The notes below the pieces were generated by a model that saw only the letters and a program-made list of their open reading frames with translations, was not told the origin of the DNA and made no database searches. Positions 12,791 through 24,837 of a stretch of DNA of 64,000 nucleotides are shown here, piece after piece. The stretch comes from Hanleya hanleyi. Taxonomy: Eukaryota; Mollusca; Polyplacophora; Lepidopleurida; Hanleyidae. Location: positions 1-64,000 of the forward strand of contig JAVTVY010025091.1 in the NCBI GenBank assembly GCA_036873755.1. The letters run 5' to 3'. The position numbers and the translations under genes are program-made. How positions within the stretch are numbered: the first letter of the stretch is position 1; the number at the start of each line of letters is the position of its first letter.

Positions 12791-12995
12791 TTATATCTCT
12801 ACCAGAGGGCAGATCACTATACCGCTAGGGTGGATAGGCCCATACTGGTTCAGTGGACAATGTTTAACCTAATGGGAAACACACACATGTTCATTTGCGG
12901 TAAGGGTTGTGGGATCTCGTTTTCTTCGTTTTACCACGTAGAACACGATGGGCGGGGTCTCGAAGCTAGGCGGTGAATTTTTTGAAAAAGTCAAT

Positions 12996-14062
12996 GTGCG
13001 CATGCGCACTGGGCAAGTAGCGCTGGGGTGGACGTATTGGGGTCGAGGTGGGCCCCTAGTGGTCCGATTGGATCGGGTGAGTTCTCGTGAGCTCTCGTGA
13101 GGAAGCAGCCGACTGGATGGGCTTGATGTGGAACATTCTGCGCATGCGCAGTAGAAAAAGGGTATTGGAATGGACGTGTTGGGGTCTAAGTGGACCCCTT
13201 GTGGTCCGAGTGGACTAGTGCGTCGTCCGTTTTCAACATTCTGCGCATGCGCAGACAGGGAATTGTGGGAAAGGGGTATGGGAAGGGACGTTCTGGGGTC
13301 TAGGTGGGCCACTCTTGGTCCGATTGAGTCGTGGGAGGTATCAATGTGAAGCTCTCATGAGGAAACGTCCGACTGGATGGGTATGAGGTGGAACTGACGT
13401 CAATCTGCGCATTGGAGAAAGTGTATTGGAATTACAAGCGTCTGGTCCGTCATTCATAATTCAGCCGTCGTCCATTAGAGAATATCCGCGTCCAAAATCC
13501 AAAGACCTATTCCATATTCCATATAACAGTATTAGCACCAAATTCAATGGACGTTTTGGGGCCTAGATGGATCCCTAATGGTCTGATTGGGTCGTATGAG
13601 GTTTCATCGTGAAGCATTCGTGAGGATCCATCCGACTGGACTAGTGTGTCGTCCGTTTTCAACATCCTTCGCGTGCGCAGACAGGGAATTGTGGGAAAAG
13701 GGCATGGGAAGCGACGTTTTGGGGTCGAGGTGGGCCACTCTTTATCCGAATGGGTCATGGTAGGTATCAATGTGAAGCTCTCGTGGGGAAGCGTCAAACT
13801 GGATGGGTGTGGTGTGGAAATAGCGTCTATCTGCGCATGCGCAGTAGAAAAAGTCTATTGCAATGGACGTTTTAAATTCGATGGTGTTTGTTCGAAGTCT
13901 TATCGAGCTATGGATGTGCACTTAGGCAGTAATGACGAAAGAGTGTGTTTGAGTGATTGAGGGACCACTATTGGTCCGATTGGGTCGTGGGAGGTGGCAT
14001 AGTGAAGCACTCGTGGAGTCCGACTGGACGGGTGTGTTGTGGAAGTAAGGCTATGGCCCGCA
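12996..14062. repeat. Degenerate array with TGCGCATGCGCA palindromes, left arm
   Basis: Blocks built from 'gtggtccgattgggtcgtg', 'gtgaagctctcgtgagg' and 'gtccgactggatgggtgtg' recur at uneven spacing. Each carries a palindrome: 12996-13009, 13138-13151, 13241-13254 and 13831-13844 are intact, with decayed forms near 13404, 13665 and 14050. TGCGCATGCGCA is the consensus site of the transcription factor NRF1. Occupancy is inference. Confidence 0.7.
13434..13540. mobile_element. Small insertion of about 107 bp, present only in the left arm
   Basis: The right arm reads straight through this point (near 20385), while the left arm carries an extra segment starting ACAAGCGTCTGG and ending TTAGCACCA. 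A related segment lies in opposite orientation at about 62961-63066 (GGTGCTAATA ... AGACTCTTGT). The flanks suggest a short AAT duplication but the exact edges are uncertain. Confidence 0.55.
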
Positions 14063-14374
14063 TACGCAGACAGAGAACGGTGGGGAAAAGGCATTTGAAG
14101 GGCCGTTATGCTTTTTGGACACTGGGGGCATCACTCTTCCGCATGGAATATGCTTTGACCATATGTTTCCTATTCCTTTAAGGTGCCACTGTTTGTATTT
14201 GAAACGGTCCATAAAGGCCGGCCTGGTATATACCGGAAAATGGTATTACATAGAAAGCCATTAAAAGCTTATATGCAGTGATTCGTATTAATCCGAGATT
14301 AACCAAGGAGCGCTATCGGGTATCGCTATAGGTGAATTAGATAGACCATCATCTGTTCATGTGGTTTGTGAACG

Positions 14375-15110
14375 TACTATTTAAGCTGGAGTTTCAATAT
14401 TGTATCTGAAAATCAGACATCGTCGCGAGCGCCCCACGTGTCGTGGTGAGAAATAGGCCTGTTTGGCGAGTGTTAAACCAGAAAGTCAAATGGCGTCGGG
14501 CAAAAGGACTGATATATTTCAATATCGATGCATGCTTATGCGAACTAATAGTGAAAATAAAATCATAAATATGCATGCATTATGTTCCGATATATTTCCA
14601 GGAAAACGCGTAGAACGTATCGGTGATCTAGGACCCCGGAGCGTCCGGGACCTGGGCGGCCACTGGACGCTCGTCTGTTGGGCAGTGAGGATTCGCTCCA
14701 ATTGGTGTCTGTATCGTATGCTTGCTGAAGTCCAAGGACGTGACGGTCATCGTTTTGTATGTATTAAATATAACTAGAAAATGGATTCGGGCAGCAGGTG
14801 TGATTTTTTTTCAATATCGATGCGTGTAAGTTGAGCGAAACAAACGTGAAAATAGAACCATGAATCTGTATACATTTTGTTCAGATTTATTTCCAAGAAA
14901 ACGCTTAGAACGCATCTCTGACGATCTAGGACCTCTGACTTTCCGGGGCCCTCGCCTGTTAGGCTGTGAGGATTTCCTTATATTTTAGCTTTGTGTAAAT
15001 GAATAGTTCCATGACGTAAAGGTCATCGTTTTGTATAAGTTAAATATAACTAGGAAGTCAAATGGATTCAGGCATGAGGTGTATTTTTTTCAATATCGAT
15101 GCGCGCTTAT
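14375..15110 (+). repeat. Direct repeat, period of about 290 bp
   Basis: Units share 'gttaaatataactagaaa', 'aatatcgatgc' and 'gacggtcatcgttttgta'; starts lie near 14470, 14765 and 15045. A further copy in the same orientation lies outside the inverted repeat at 23785-24215, including the leading 'tttaagctggagtttcaata'. Confidence 0.65.
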
Positions 15111-15535
15111 AAATGCGAAACAAGGTTTTATTTTTGTAATCTAGCCGTTGATACTGACAAAGTTTACTTGCTATAGAATGGAGATTTTTAACAATTAATG
15201 GTCGCCCCCGCAACTAAATTGCTTCCTCTTAACTTTGAAAACTATCAAATGTGCAGATTCGTCGACGAGAATGCATGCTTTGCCGGAGGGATGTGGGGCA
15301 CCTCATCCTCAAGTGTTATGTAATTATAAAACGGCTAAAACCGCCGATGAATTTTAGTCCGTACCGTACAACAGATTGTATATACCGTTTGAGGCGCTTT
15401 ACCCGAAAACCTCATCCGAGATTATCAGCTTCATTAAATTCAATATACAGAGGACGTACATTACAAATTGGTACCAGTCTTCTAATATAACCATGTCACA
15501 AGTTTTACAAAATTCGATTCTCATTGGATAATGCT

Positions 15536-17862
15536 CAGATATTAGCTGAAAGTTATGGGATAAAAAGATGAAGTATTTCATCGGACATATTTCGTAGTTT
15601 AATTCCAGTATTAATGGCTGCTGACTATGTTATAAAGTTGAGATTTTATTATCTGTAAGTTATATAACAATATTACAGGTAGCTCAAATGTCGAAATTAT
15701 ATCAGCACCGTAGCTCCAATTATCAGATCGTAATCTGTTATGTCCGACACAGGTTATTGTCAAAGCCATGATTAATCCCCTCCCCGTGATAGAACCCTAC
15801 ACTCTAAACCAGGCGACGCTTCACACGTTTAGTTGAGCGTTTAGATGTTTATTATTTAAACATAATGTTTAGCTGAAATGTTTAGTTCCAGCACTATATG
15901 TTTAGTTCAATATATTTCCTATTAAACACGATGTTTAGAGACTGACATAAGCCTCAATGAGCTATTTTATTATTTCAAAAGTAGGCCCTAAACAAACCAT
16001 AATAATATACATATCACTGCATGGAATCTCGGAGAAATTGTGAAAGAAGTCAGTTACAGAAACATTTATTTATTTTTAGCAATTGACTCGATTAATGGGT
16101 AAACTGCATGAATAAAGTGCCACATGGAGTATTTCCACCCGTTGTTGAAGCTATTGTGGTTGTATATACACGAGGAAAGTAAAAGAAACATAACTCATTT
16201 ATAATTTCCTGTATTATCGCATATTGATCATATTTTGCACTTTGCTAAACACGTTGTTTAGTTCGCTCTTGGTTCGCAGTAAACATTATGTTTATGTTTC
16301 GCGGGTTTTATTTCAATTTCGCGCTCAAAAGTAAACGTTGTGTTTAACTTGGTATTAACCATGTGTTTAAATTACCCGCGTTTTCTGGAAACTACTCTAC
16401 TGCGCAAGCGCAACTGTAGTTCGCATGCGCCACGGAACTGCGAGTGGGAAATTCAGGTTTGCAGGGGTTTTTTTCAATTTCATGTTAGATTTGGTAAACT
16501 TTTTGTATTATTTCGGAAGCTATTCCCCTTTCAACTTATGACTGAGCGGAGACAGGTTGACCTGCGGGGGTAGATAGTTGGAACACGCTGGTTCCGCCAC
16601 TGTTTCATTGTAGTCATTGTAGGCCTGTATACGATTGCAACAACATCATGACATATTAGCAACAACAACATAGCCCGCTAACCGGAGCTGTTTATAGACA
16701 AGTCTTGCGCTAACTAAAATGTGACCATAGTGATCTGCCCAGAGAGACTCTTCTCTTTTAAATACACAAAAAATGAAGTGTCATGAATTTGCACTGCTCA
16801 TAATTTGTCTTTCTGTGGCCATCATCATGTTCAGGTGTTCCATGTGCAGCTTTGGCACCCCAAACTGGTTGAACTAAACATCTTGTTTAGTTTTAGGTGA
16901 GCTAAACACATTAATGTGTTTAAAAAGTGTCACAGCACCTTAAACACATCAATATGTTTAACTACTAAACACTTCAAAGTGTTTAATCACCTTAAACATC
17001 ATGTGTATTGTCTAAACATTATGTTTAGTTCTAAACAGCTCAATGTGTTTAGATGACCTAAACATTATGTTTATAATCTAAACACATAACTAAACATTAT
17101 GCTTACAAACTAAACATTTCGAAGTGTTTAAAAAGTGTCACAGTGATGCGTTTAGTTATGCGTTCAGATCCTAAACACATCAGTTTAGAGTGTAGTTTTA
17201 ACCGAAGGTATGGTATACAGATCGCATACGGTATCCCAGGTTTTCCAGTTTGAAACTGCTGGTCGATATAAGGCCGCTCAGTATTATAATACTAATGGGT
17301 TTGAGTAAGTTTATTTTGGTAAACAGATAACCCATTGATATAAAACAACAAGATATACCGGAGAGGGACTGCTCGTTGGACTTGTTTCGTACATTCTCTA
17401 ACCACATACATGAAACTCTGCGGGTATGTACCGGTGTGATACATGGTTTGGCACAATGGTAATCGACTACAGCCTACACGTGCCAAACTCATTCTGTGTT
17501 CATGAGATGTTTACAAAATGTGTACCGGTATCGATTCAGAAAAAATTAATTTGTTGAGAAATCTGCAGCGCTTAAGACCGATGTTAAGGTTTGACACTAT
17601 CGCAATTTCCGGTAAAACCAGTGACTTTATAATGAGATTATATTAAGTCCCTGGTGGAATATATCTCGAGCAGGATTAATAATTTGTATATACCTCATAT
17701 ATTAACAGCCATCTGCGCGAACGCATTTAATCAGATACCGTCAAAGCTTCTGGCGGGCCTATCTTTGTCCCGGTACACGAACACATTGTGCGGTAAATCC
17801 CCGTTCCAGGAGTTGTTTCAAAGCTGGATGGGGATAACCGATGTAGATTTCGATATTCGTCC
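15536..17862 (+). repeat. Tandem duplication, copy 1 (carries an insertion)
   Basis: The order is 'gatgaagtatttcat ... tctgttat', 'gataga-accc', then (after the 15800-17192 insertion) 'gttttaaccgaaggtatgg' through 'cgatattcgt'. The same order occurs without the insertion in copy 2. Near 17620 is a small hairpin around 'gactttataatgagatta'. Confidence 0.75.
15800..17192. mobile_element. 1.39-kb TA-flanked DNA transposon with subterminal arrays
   Basis: The ends are CACTCTAAAC at 15800 and its reverse complement GTTTAGAGTG at 17192, flanked by TA on both sides (15798-15799, 17193-17194). The paralogous sequence at 18113-18140 reads 'gaaccctagttttaacc' with a single TA, which is the empty site. 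Inside both ends the motifs TAAACA and TGTTTA cluster densely (15818-15935 and 16872-17180). No transposase frame is present. The TA duplication fits the Tc1/mariner class. Confidence 0.85.
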
Positions 17863-18790
17863 GATATTAGCCGAAAGTTATGAGATACAGAGATGAAGTA
17901 TTTCATCTGACATATTTCGTAGCTTTAATTCCAGTATTAATGGCTGCTGACTATGTTATAAAGTTGAGATTTTATTATCTGTAAGTTATATAACAATATT
18001 ACAGGTAGCTCAAATGTCGAAATTATATCAGCACCGTAGCTCCAATTATCAGATCGTAATCTGTTATATCCGACACAGGTTATTGTCAAAGCCATGATTA
18101 ATCCCCTCCCCGTGATAGAACCCTAGTTTTAACCGAAGGTATGGTATACAGATCACATACGGTATCCCAGGTTTTCCAGTTTGAAACTGCTGTTCGATAT
18201 AAGGCCGCTCGATAGAATAATACTAACGGGTTTGAGTAAGTTTATTTTGGTAAACAGATAACCATTGATATTAAACAACAAGATATACCGGAGAGGGACT
18301 GCTTGTTGGACTTGTTTCGTACATTCTCTAACCACATACATGAAACTCTGCGGGTATGTACCGGTGTGATACATGGTTTGGCACAATGGTAATCGACTAC
18401 AGCCTACACGTGCCGAACTCATTCTGTGTTCATGAGATTTTTACAAAATGTGTACCTGTACCGATCCAGACAAAAGTAATTTGTTGAGAAACCTGCAGAG
18501 GTTAATACCGATGTTAGCGTTTGACACTATCCCAACTTTCGGTGAAACCAGGGACTTTATAATGAGATTATATAAAGTCCCTGGTGAAACATATCTCGTG
18601 CAGGATTAATAATTTGTATATACCTCATATATTAACAGCCATCTGCGCGAACGCATTTAATCAGATACCGTCAAAGCTTTTGTCGGGCCTATCTTTGCCC
18701 CGGTACACGAACACATTGTGCGGTAAATCCCCGTTCCAGGAGTTGTTTCACAGCTGGATGAGGATAACCGATGTAGATGTCGATATTCGT
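17863..18790 (+). repeat. Tandem duplication, copy 2 (empty site)
   Basis: This copy is colinear with copy 1 and lacks the 1.39-kb transposon at 18124-18125. It also shows a cleaner hairpin at about 18548-18585, where 'ccagggactttata' pairs with 'tataaagtccctgg'. Downstream of 18790 the two copies no longer match. Confidence 0.75.
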
Positions 18791-19867
18791 GCAGCTTAAC
18801 TGTTGATTTGACATCCGATAAAGATCAAATACGTTTTGTTCAGGGGTACGACGTTCGTTTCTGTCTCGCCGTTTTGAATTGTACTTTTCCGTATGCTAAA
18901 GTCAGAGGTGATTCTGCATAGATACTTAAACGGACACGTGCGTATGACTCCCTACGTTGCAGACCGTATTCCTATGCTAATACATATATGGTTAATATAC
19001 CAGCGAAGGCACGAATCGATACGAATCTTATTCATTCATTACATATACATAATATAGACGATAATACAGATTAAATATGCCACACGCATTGAAATCTGGT
19101 TGAAGGAACAGAAAACATATGGTCAAAGTATATTCCATGCGAAAGAGTAATGTCCTCAGTGTCCAAAAGGCACAACGGTGATTTTTTGTGACTTTATCCA
19201 ACTGAAATAAAAAAAATCTGAAAGACGAGAAAAAGGCTACAAATCGGCAGCACGCAGTCGTCTCCGTTGTTAGATTTAGGCCAAATTGGAGAGAACATTC
19301 GGATTATTCTTTATTTCACGGAAGAAATTGATCATTTGAATAAAAATGTAGATAAACAAATAAACATGAAATCATAAAGACCATGCGCGTTGATATCTTC
19401 GGAAGGATTTAACGTTCAAGAATAATCACGTTTTGATATAATATATGTAAGTTCTAGGTTTCGTCCCTACGCACGCAGATACTAACTGCGTTGGTAGACG
19501 AATGCATGCTCTAGTGCGGATTTGAGAGTCCAAAGTCGAACTGTCCCAGGAAAGGTGCTTCGAAGTTATGAAATAAATATCGGGGCAAACTTGGGAAAGA
19601 TAAAGCGGTCTCCTGAGCGCTCCTTGGTTAATCTCGGCTTAATACGAATCACTGTATAAGCTTTTAATGGCTTTGTATGTAATACCATTTTCCGGTATAT
19701 ACCAGGCCGGCCTTTATGGACCGTTTATCGTTTAAAATACAAACAGTGGCACCTTAAAGGAATAGGAAACATATGGTCAAAGTATATTCCATGCGGAAGA
19801 GTGATGCCCCCAGTGTCCAAAAAGCATAACGGCCCTTCAAATGCCTTTTCCCCACCGTTCTCTGTCT

Positions 19868-20787
19868 GCGTATGCATAGCCTTACTTCCACGACACACCC
19901 GTCCAGTCGGACTCTACGAGTGCTTCACTATGACATCTCCTACGACCCAATCGGACCAATAGTGGTCCCTCAATCACTCAAACACACTCTTTCTTCTTTA
20001 CTGCCCAAGTGCGCATCCATAGCACGATAAGACTTCCAACAGACACCATCGACTTTAAAACGTCCATTGCAATAGACTTTTTCTACTGCGCATGCGCAGT
20101 TAGACGCTATTTCCACACCCCACCCATCCAGTTTGACGCTTCCCCACGAGAGCTTCACATTGATACCTACCATGACCCATTCGGACCAAGAGTGGCCCAC
20201 CTCGACCCCAAAACGTCACTTCCCATGCCCTTTTCCCACAATTCCCTGTCTGCGCATGCGGAGAATGTTGAAAACGGACGACACACTAGTCCAGTCGGAT
20301 GGACCCTCACGAATGCTTCACGATGACACCTCATACGACCCAATCGGACCACTAGGGGTCCACCTAGACCCCAAAACGTTCATTCCAATACACTTTCTCC
20401 AATGCGCATGCGCAGACGTACGTCAGTTCCACCTCACACCCATCCAGTCGGACGTTTCCTCATGAGAGCTTCACATTGATACCTCCCACGACTCATTCGG
20501 ACCAAGAGTGGCCCACCTAGACTCCAGAACGTCCCTTCCCATACCCTGTTCCCACAATTCCCTGTCTGCGCATGCGGATGAACCCTCACGAGAGCTGTAC
20601 CCAACACGTCCATTCCAATACCCTTTCTCTACTGCGCATGCGCAGAATTTTCCACGTCAAGCCCATCCAGTCGTATGCTTCCTCACGAGAGATCACGAGA
20701 GCTCACCCGACCCAATCGGACCACTAGAGGCCCACCTCGACCCTAAAACGTCCACCGCAGCGCTACTTGCCCAGTGCGCATGCGCAC
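19868..20787. repeat. Degenerate array with TGCGCATGCGCA palindromes, right arm
   Basis: Intact palindromes lie at 20096-20109, 20403-20414, 20632-20645 and 20774-20787. Decayed forms such as 'ctgcgcatgcggag' are at about 20250 and 20566. The blocks between them are the reverse complement of the left-arm units. Confidence 0.7.
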
Positions 20788-21007
20788 ATTGACTTTTTCA
20801 AACACATTCACCTCCTAGCTTCGAGACCCCGCCTATCGTATTCTACGTGGTAAGGCGAAGAAAACGAAATCCCACAACCCATACCGCAAATGAGCATGTG
20901 TGGGTTTCCCATTAGGTTAAACATTGTTAACTGAGCCAGTATGGGCCTATCCACCCTAGCGGTATAGTGATCTGCCCTCTGGTAGATATATACGGATATT
21001 TTCAACC

Positions 21008-21085
21008 TTGGTTTGTATGGTGTAGTGGATAACGTGTCTGCTTCTGGAGAGAGTAACCCGGGTTCCAGTTCCACTGGGACCCTTT
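21008..21085 (+). mobile_element. tRNA-like SINE head, right arm
   Basis: An A-box-like TGGTGTAGTGGATAACG at 21018 and a B-box-like GGTTCCAGTTCC at 21061-21072 are spaced as in a tRNA gene. The acceptor stem does not close convincingly, so I read it as a tRNA-derived SINE and not a functional tRNA. Confidence 0.55.
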
Positions 21086-22154
21086 CCATTCTACCACTGT
21101 ATGGCTATGACGAGAGTTCCCCACTTGCCATTTATGCTGGGCATAGTTCTGGCGATATTGTCGCGGAGCCTGTTCCGTGCATTCCAGTGATGCTTTATCA
21201 TTACAGGCTTATTGACCCTTATATTCTCCAGGAGATGGCCGGACATTGCCGGAGATGACCGGACCTATTCGGAGATTGCAGGACATTCCACAAGATTCCA
21301 GAAGATTCCCGCACATTGCCGGACATTCCCGGAGAATCTTCCCCGTGTATTTGAATTTTTTTCTGAACGGACTACTTTCTGTCCGCGGAGGCTTCTCCCC
21401 TCGACCGTATAACCGCCGGACTGCCTCATCGCGGAGGAATACATGCCCCTAAATGTCATTTCCGGTCACGTGACGGGCCTATAGCGGCCTTGACCTATAC
21501 GATCACGTGACCTCCACGTGACACCACAAAAATAGGTCAAGAGGGTCGAAAATGCTGTTATAGATTTGATAATTGGAGCTATCACCATGATATAACCTAC
21601 AGATAAAAACATCTCAGCTTCATATAACATAGTCTGCAACCACTAATACTGGAATCGAAGCTACGATATATAACAGAATTCAAATGAGATATTTCATCTT
21701 TGCATTTGATAACGTTCTCCAACCAGGATTGAATTTAGCAACACTTTCAGACATGTTCTTTCTGAATATTCGCGACATTTCGGAACGCGGCATATCGACA
21801 CAATCTTTAATATATAAACATGTCATTTTAGGGGTTTATAGCAAGTTGTAGATTCTCTGGTCGCGAATATCTGCGACATTTCGGCAACTTTATTTCACAT
21901 ATGCAGTTGGTTTAGAAAGACATGTTGTCATTTTATTACTATTGAAAACCTCATAAACCACCCTTAATATGTCTAAATAAGGTTATCGAACTGTCACGGA
22001 TAATCGTGGGTAACTACGGAAATCCTTAACTTGGTAACCCTTGAAATGATCTATTCATATGTTAAAATACATGTATGTTAAAAAAGAATTTAATTTTTTT
22101 ATATTTAGCTTAATTTGGCGAGACGAAAAGTTGCCGAAACGTCGTACCCTTCAT

Positions 22155-22222
22155 TTTGTGCCGAAATGTCGCGTGCGGAAAGGTTGCTTACCGAAATGTC
22201 GCATGCCGAAATGTTGCGTGCC
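22155..22222. repeat. 15-bp minisatellite, right arm
   Basis: Units of the form 'ccgaaatgtcgcatg' repeat about four times, mirroring the left-arm block. The overlapping + strand frame at 22059-22265 is Cys-rich only because of this repeat. Confidence 0.6.
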
Positions 22223-23066
22223 CAAATGTCCTGATTGCAGGTCTGGGAAACTACATTTGTTGTAACTATAATATAACACTTCTCTGGTTAGTCTTTTGTA
22301 ATATTTGAAAATATTCTTGCACCATATGCCTGCTAATTATAATCTCTGCATGGACTATTGGGAGGGCTTTCGTTTGCATTTTCGTTTACTAAACAGAGTT
22401 TAATTATTCGCGTATTACGTTTGATCCAGTTTAATGCTGATTCATTGAAACCATGTGACAAATACTACATAGCAGCAGATTTAAAATGTTATTCAGAAAA
22501 TGGAAAAGAAAGGTACAACGAAAAATAAATTGGATAAATATTATTACAATTCCAAAACTTTCAACGTCCAGAATATAATTACATTCAGCTTAATATTTGC
22601 CGAGGTTGTGTTTGTAAAATGGTCTGTAGGTTAGAGTTACATAATAGCTTAAATCGGAAAGGGGACTTTAGCATATAGTCGCGCATGATCGTGGGAATAA
22701 CAGTGAGGGAGCATATGGTATTTACTAAGTTAAACCCAGCGAAGGCTACTTGAACCTTGTACAGGCAAGCTAATTTATGCGTTAGCCAGCTTTAGCTGAG
22801 AACGCTAGCAGTGAGGAAGAGAACGTTCATGGGATTATAAGAGGATTAAAGGTGAACAAAAACTGCTCGATACAGCGTGATGACCGCCACGTTCTTTGCT
22901 CGCTGTTCAATGAGCACGCGAAAAGTGACGATAGATTGCTGAACCCAACGTGAGCAAAGGCACGTTAGCCTAGACAGCTCAGACAAGACATATCAAAGCG
23001 AACGCGAGCAAAATCACGTTTAATGCACAAAATGTCCGATCTCACGTTGTCCTAGTTCACAGTGTG

Positions 23067-23784
23067 GAATGGTCATTCCACGGTGACAAAGAAATCATTT
23101 TTTTCTGAAATCGCATCACAACCATAACGCCGATTTATCGTCGGTGGTTGACACATCTGAGCGGGCTACGAGAGACAAACATTGTTAATTTTCTCGCTCG
23201 TCATGGTGCTGATTTCGATAAACTTCGCAAATTTTGTTAACTATATATTACGGAAGGAGTCTGCCAAATTTCGTTAAAACGGGCGGCTCCTGTCATATTG
23301 TTTTCTATTTTCTTGTGTAATTCCGTAAATCAACGACCCTTCTCACTACACACAGCCACTCTGTTTCATTCTCTTTTTGTCTCAAATACTGACTATCTAC
23401 GTCCAGGTCAAGACAGTGCACTGAAGACCCTTCGTGGAGACGAAGTCAGTGTTGACAAGTGGATATGGCAAATCACTTATCTATATTAACACTTTTACCG
23501 GGAACTACATAGCAAACGGAGACTAGAGTTAATAGTTGATCGTTGCGCACTGGACATATTTTGATAAACTAAAGGGCGGAGCTATGCCCCCCCCCCCCCT
23601 CAGAAAATTCCAAAAAAAAAACAATATGTATTGAGGGATCAGCTATCAATGTGATTCCACGTAGAAATAATGTCTTAAATTGCTATACATGTAAAATGAA
23701 CGAATGTGAATTATATATTTATAGTATACTATACTATAATTATATAATTCACACGATTCATTTATAGGTGTATGTGATTTAGCG
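23067..23784. other. Non-coding flank, nothing recognised
   Basis: Apart from a C-run (23588-23598) and an A-run, this holds no repeat or gene that I recognise. An AT palindrome-like patch lies around 23712-23765. Confidence 0.4.
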
Positions 23785-24215
23785 TATACTGTTTAAGCTG
23801 GAGTTTCAATATATATCTGAATTCAGACATTATCGTATCGAGCGCACCACGTGACGTGATGTGTTATAGATCGGATTTGTATGTGTTAAACCAGACATTC
23901 AAACGGGGTCAAAAATAAGGTGTGATATTTTCAATATCGATGCCTGATTATGGGAAAGATATGTGAAAATATAGAACCATTATGTCCCTATTTATTCCGG
24001 GAAAACGTTCAGAACTTGTCTGTGATCTAGACGGATCTTCCGGAGCCTCGCTTGTTGGACTCACTCCAATTTTAGTTTTGTGTAAATGAATCGTGTCGGC
24101 GTCATATTGGATTCTGATGTTCCATGACGTAAAATGTCATTATTTTGTATGAGTTAAATATAACCAGAGAGTCAAATGGATACAAGCATGAGGTGTGATT
24201 TTTTTTTTTGCCATT
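23785..24215 (+). repeat. Outlying copy of the 290-bp repeat
   Basis: The segment is colinear with 14375-15090 ('tttaagctggagtttcaata', 'gtgttaaaccaga', 'aatatcgatgc', 'gttaaatataacca'). It lies about 700 bp outside the right arm in the same orientation as the spacer copy. Confidence 0.65.
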
Positions 24216-24330
24216 GGGAATTTATTCTCATAATTTGCCACGGTTTTACATTCAACCCATCAAAATGCCCACGTGGTCAAGCGGTAAGGGGTTGGTGGAA
24301 AACGGCGATTTCTCTATTTTCAAACAATTT

Positions 24331-24410
24331 ATATTCAATCTTTGCGGAATATATATTCAATCTTTGTGGAATATATATTCAATCTTTGCGCAATATATAT
24401 TCGATCTTTT
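24331..24410 (+). repeat. 22-bp tandem repeat, about 3.6 units
   Basis: The unit 'attcaatctttgcggaatat' plus two bases repeats from 24331, 24353, 24375 and partly 24397, with single substitutions. Confidence 0.8.
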
Positions 24411-24837
24411 CTCATTTATTGAATAATTGAAGATAAAAACATCTGATTTTTTTACGTTTTGGTTATAAAAATAAATACGAATATAGAATATTGCAACATT
24501 TCGCCTTCCCTAGCTACCATGTCTACAGGGGTAGCTAACGTACGTTGATCTGGTTAGGTTGACTACAAATCTACAGCGATATCTCCTTGTACTATCTCCC
24601 AGAACGATGTGAATGTCAATAAACACAATTATGAATCATGAATTGTTAAAAATCATTATGAATCGTTAAAAGTTATCCATTATTAAAACATATCGATTTA
24701 TCCCAGTTTGCCCATAATAGCGCCAGCAACAGCTTCTTCTACCACCAAAACTGATTCAGACTGCCAAAACGAGCGAAAGATTTCTGACAGAAATTTTAAA
24801 TTTGAATGGTAAAATACCTACGAACCTAGGTAGAAAT

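Larger units (their letters stand above)
10678..14314. repeat. Left arm of a giant inverted repeat
   Basis: This 3.6-kb arm is the reverse complement of 19616-23066. The outer end begins CACACTGTGAACTAGG and the inner end stops at 'accaaggagcgct'. Going inward it holds unique AT-rich DNA, a 15-bp minisatellite near 11520, a 20-bp minisatellite near 12470, a tRNA-like SINE near 12710 and an array with TGCGCATGCGCA palindromes (12996-14060). The arms differ by many substitutions and small indels, so they are not recent. No transposase is seen. Confidence 0.85.
14315..19615. other. Spacer of the giant inverted repeat
   Basis: This is 5.3 kb with no recognised gene. It contains a 290-bp-period repeat (14375-15110), a tandem duplication (about 15536-18790) interrupted by a transposon, and near 19090-19200 an extra partial copy of the inner arm sequence ('catatggtcaaagtatattc'). 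Open frames at 17292-17492, 17654-17896, 18153-18422 and 18584-18799 exist in both duplicate copies, but I recognise no domain in them. Confidence 0.6.
19616..23066. repeat. Right arm of the giant inverted repeat
   Basis: This is the mirror of 10678-14314. It starts 'agcgctccttggtt' and ends CCTAGTTCACAGTGTG. It holds the same order reversed: TGCGCATGCGCA array (19868-20790), tRNA-like SINE (about 21008), TCCGG minisatellite (about 21228-21335) and 15-bp minisatellite (about 22155-22222). It is about 185 bp shorter than the left arm, largely because the 107-bp insertion and some array units are missing. Confidence 0.85.

Noticed and set aside
10678..23066. Maverick/Polinton or Helitron identity for the giant inverted repeat
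   Set aside because: No polymerase, integrase, capsid-like or Rep/helicase sequence is seen, and the arms are far longer than usual for these elements.
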